A DNA stretch of 5,428 nucleotides from JAADEM01 sp965371855. GTDB lineage: Bacteria; Bacteroidota; Bacteroidia; Bacteroidales; Marinilabiliaceae. The stretch lies in the NCBI GenBank assembly GCA_965371855.1, contig CBDUZZ010000119.1, positions 1 through 5,428 of the forward strand, read 5' to 3'. Positions 4,659 to 5,428 of this stretch are shown here, in pieces. The translations under genes were made by a program, and so were the position numbers. The first letter of the stretch is position 1, and each line of letters begins with the position of its first letter. The notes beneath the pieces were generated by a model that was not told the origin of the DNA, did not search any database, and worked only from the letters and a program-made list of their open reading frames with translations.

Positions 4659-5428
4659 CTATTGACTAAAGATAATCCATTTAGAGCGACTATTTAGTTT
4701 TAGGTTGTAAAAAACACTGAAAAAATTAAGTTGCTTAAAAAGGCTCATTTTGAGTCGTATTGCTCGTAATATCTTGAGTATAAAAAGAATAGTAATTTTC
4801 ATGTATTCTTTCAACGCTTCTATACCTAGAATGTTTATTAATCTTCTGAGGTTGTATGCCGTAAATATTAATCCTACATCTGCTTCAGCTCTTTTAATAA
4901 ATTTTTTTGTTAGAATATAATTAAATCCCTCCCGAAGCCTCGGGATCGTTTTATTGTTCCGTATGGGTGTTCAACTATTGCTTGTCGTTTCCTGTAATAG
5001 TTTTTGTTTTTCTCAATTTTCTCTTTGTTTGTGTTTATGTATTCTTGATATTCGCTACGTTGTATTCCTTTGCCATATTTGGCTTTTGAGCACTCTTGTT
5101 TAACCGTACATTCCATGCAGGCTTTAGTTGTGTATCGTTTAAAATGATATGTTCTTGCTATGTGCCAAGTTCCTGTAGTAGTTAGTTTATTGCTCTGGGG
5201 GCATATATAGTAATCATCTTTATGGTTGTAAATAAAATGTTCTACATTATAATCAGGATTAGGAGCCTGGGCTGCTACTGTCGGAATGGCCACCAATACA
5301 TCTATACCCAGATTATCAGCTATCTTAAATTCAGAACCGGTATGGTAGCCTTTATCATATAGTGCTGTAAAACTATTGTTTCGTAATATTGTTTTTGCTC
5401 TTTGTAGCATACTGCCCATTGCCTTTGA
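4659..5428 (-). pseudogene. IS1182-family DDE transposase, C-terminal part with frameshift
   Basis: The frame is open at the right edge (SKAMGSMLQRAK...) and continues leftwards, so the N-terminal half, including the first catalytic Asp, is outside the window. Visible family features are ALYDKGYHTGSE, with the second catalytic Asp at about 5354-5356; a cysteine cluster (YICPQSNKL, then CMECTVKQEC); and AIVEHPYGTIKR, with the catalytic Glu at 4970-4972. After IKR (4946) the family normally continues with a QWGF-like sequence. Here a 20-base segment (4926-4945) containing a palindrome stands in that place, and the frame ends at a TAA at 4910-4912. In another frame the expected tail resumes immediately: FNYILTKKFIKRAEADVG, then LIFTAYNLRRLINILGIEAL, to a TAG at 4659-4661. 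The DDE residues visible here remain, but the C-terminus is lost, so activity is doubtful. Confidence 0.82.
4930..4945. repeat. Palindrome inside the transposase gene
   Basis: TCCCGAAGCCTCGGGA forms a 6-bp GC-rich stem with a 4-base loop. It lies exactly where the transposase coding sequence departs from the family. A second TCCC directly abuts it (4926-4929), as if the arm had been duplicated. It may be a small mobile palindromic repeat. Confidence 0.6.

Larger units (their letters stand above)
4629..5428 (-). mobile_element. IS1182-family insertion sequence, 3' end, degraded and cut by window edge
   Basis: The element contains the C-terminal part of an IS1182-type transposase and runs off the right edge. 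Its left boundary is placed at about 4629, where AGTCTGTCTAAAAACC lies 15 bases beyond the transposase stop. CTGTCTnAAAA-like ends are, from memory, common in Bacteroidota IS1182 elements. The other terminal repeat is outside the window, so the boundary cannot be confirmed. The element ends about 85 bases upstream of the fucosidase start and is oriented the same way, so insertion may have replaced the original fucosidase promoter or may supply read-through transcription. Confidence 0.6.

Overview
The window reads as a piece of a Bacteroidota (Bacteroidetes) chromosome. The evidence is an ECF sigma factor followed by a FecR-type anti-sigma factor with a C-terminal DUF4974-like domain, then the start of a TonB-dependent receptor with a secretin/TonB short N-terminal (STN) domain. 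Two other features agree: a TTTG-N18-TAAATTTG promoter of the Bacteroidetes type, and low GC. All supported genes lie on the minus strand, so transcription runs from right to left. The genus cannot be fixed from the sequence; a marine or sediment Marinilabiliales-like organism would fit, but that is a guess.

Right edge (about 4629-5428): the C-terminal part of an IS1182-family DDE transposase, cut by the window edge. It is broken near its end, where a short palindrome-bearing segment has replaced a few codons and shifted the frame. The old C-terminal tail is still readable down to a stop at 4659-4661. A terminal-repeat-like sequence follows at about 4629-4644.

Centre (2760-4544): a complete secreted GH29 alpha-L-fucosidase with a signal peptide, a TIM-barrel catalytic domain with the VWFD nucleophile motif, a beta-sandwich and an additional C-terminal domain. 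Sampled lines are richer in GC than the regulatory genes, and a perfect 10-bp inverted repeat lies on either side of the gene.

Spacer (2484-2759): no convincing gene. It holds a good promoter for the sigma factor, a small hairpin overlapping the -33 element, an 11-bp direct repeat, and a locally GC-rich stretch containing several 6-bp palindromes.

Left half (1-2387): an ECF sigma factor, a FecR anti-sigma factor, a small outer-membrane beta-barrel protein, and the beginning of a TonB-dependent receptor, with gaps of 76, 54 and 8 bases. This looks like a cell-surface-signalling operon. In such systems the receptor's STN domain contacts the periplasmic part of FecR, which releases the sigma factor to transcribe the uptake genes. 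Two things are unusual. A small beta-barrel gene sits between fecR and the receptor, and the receptor frame is broken inside the STN domain by what looks like a single missing base. If that is real, the receptor is dead or starts elsewhere and the regulatory pair has lost its usual input; if it is a sequencing error, the operon is ordinary.

No tRNA, rRNA, CRISPR array, riboswitch or convincing intrinsic terminator was seen. I found no clearly new system; the items of most interest are the broken receptor, the inserted beta-barrel gene, the palindrome inside the transposase and the sigma promoter architecture.
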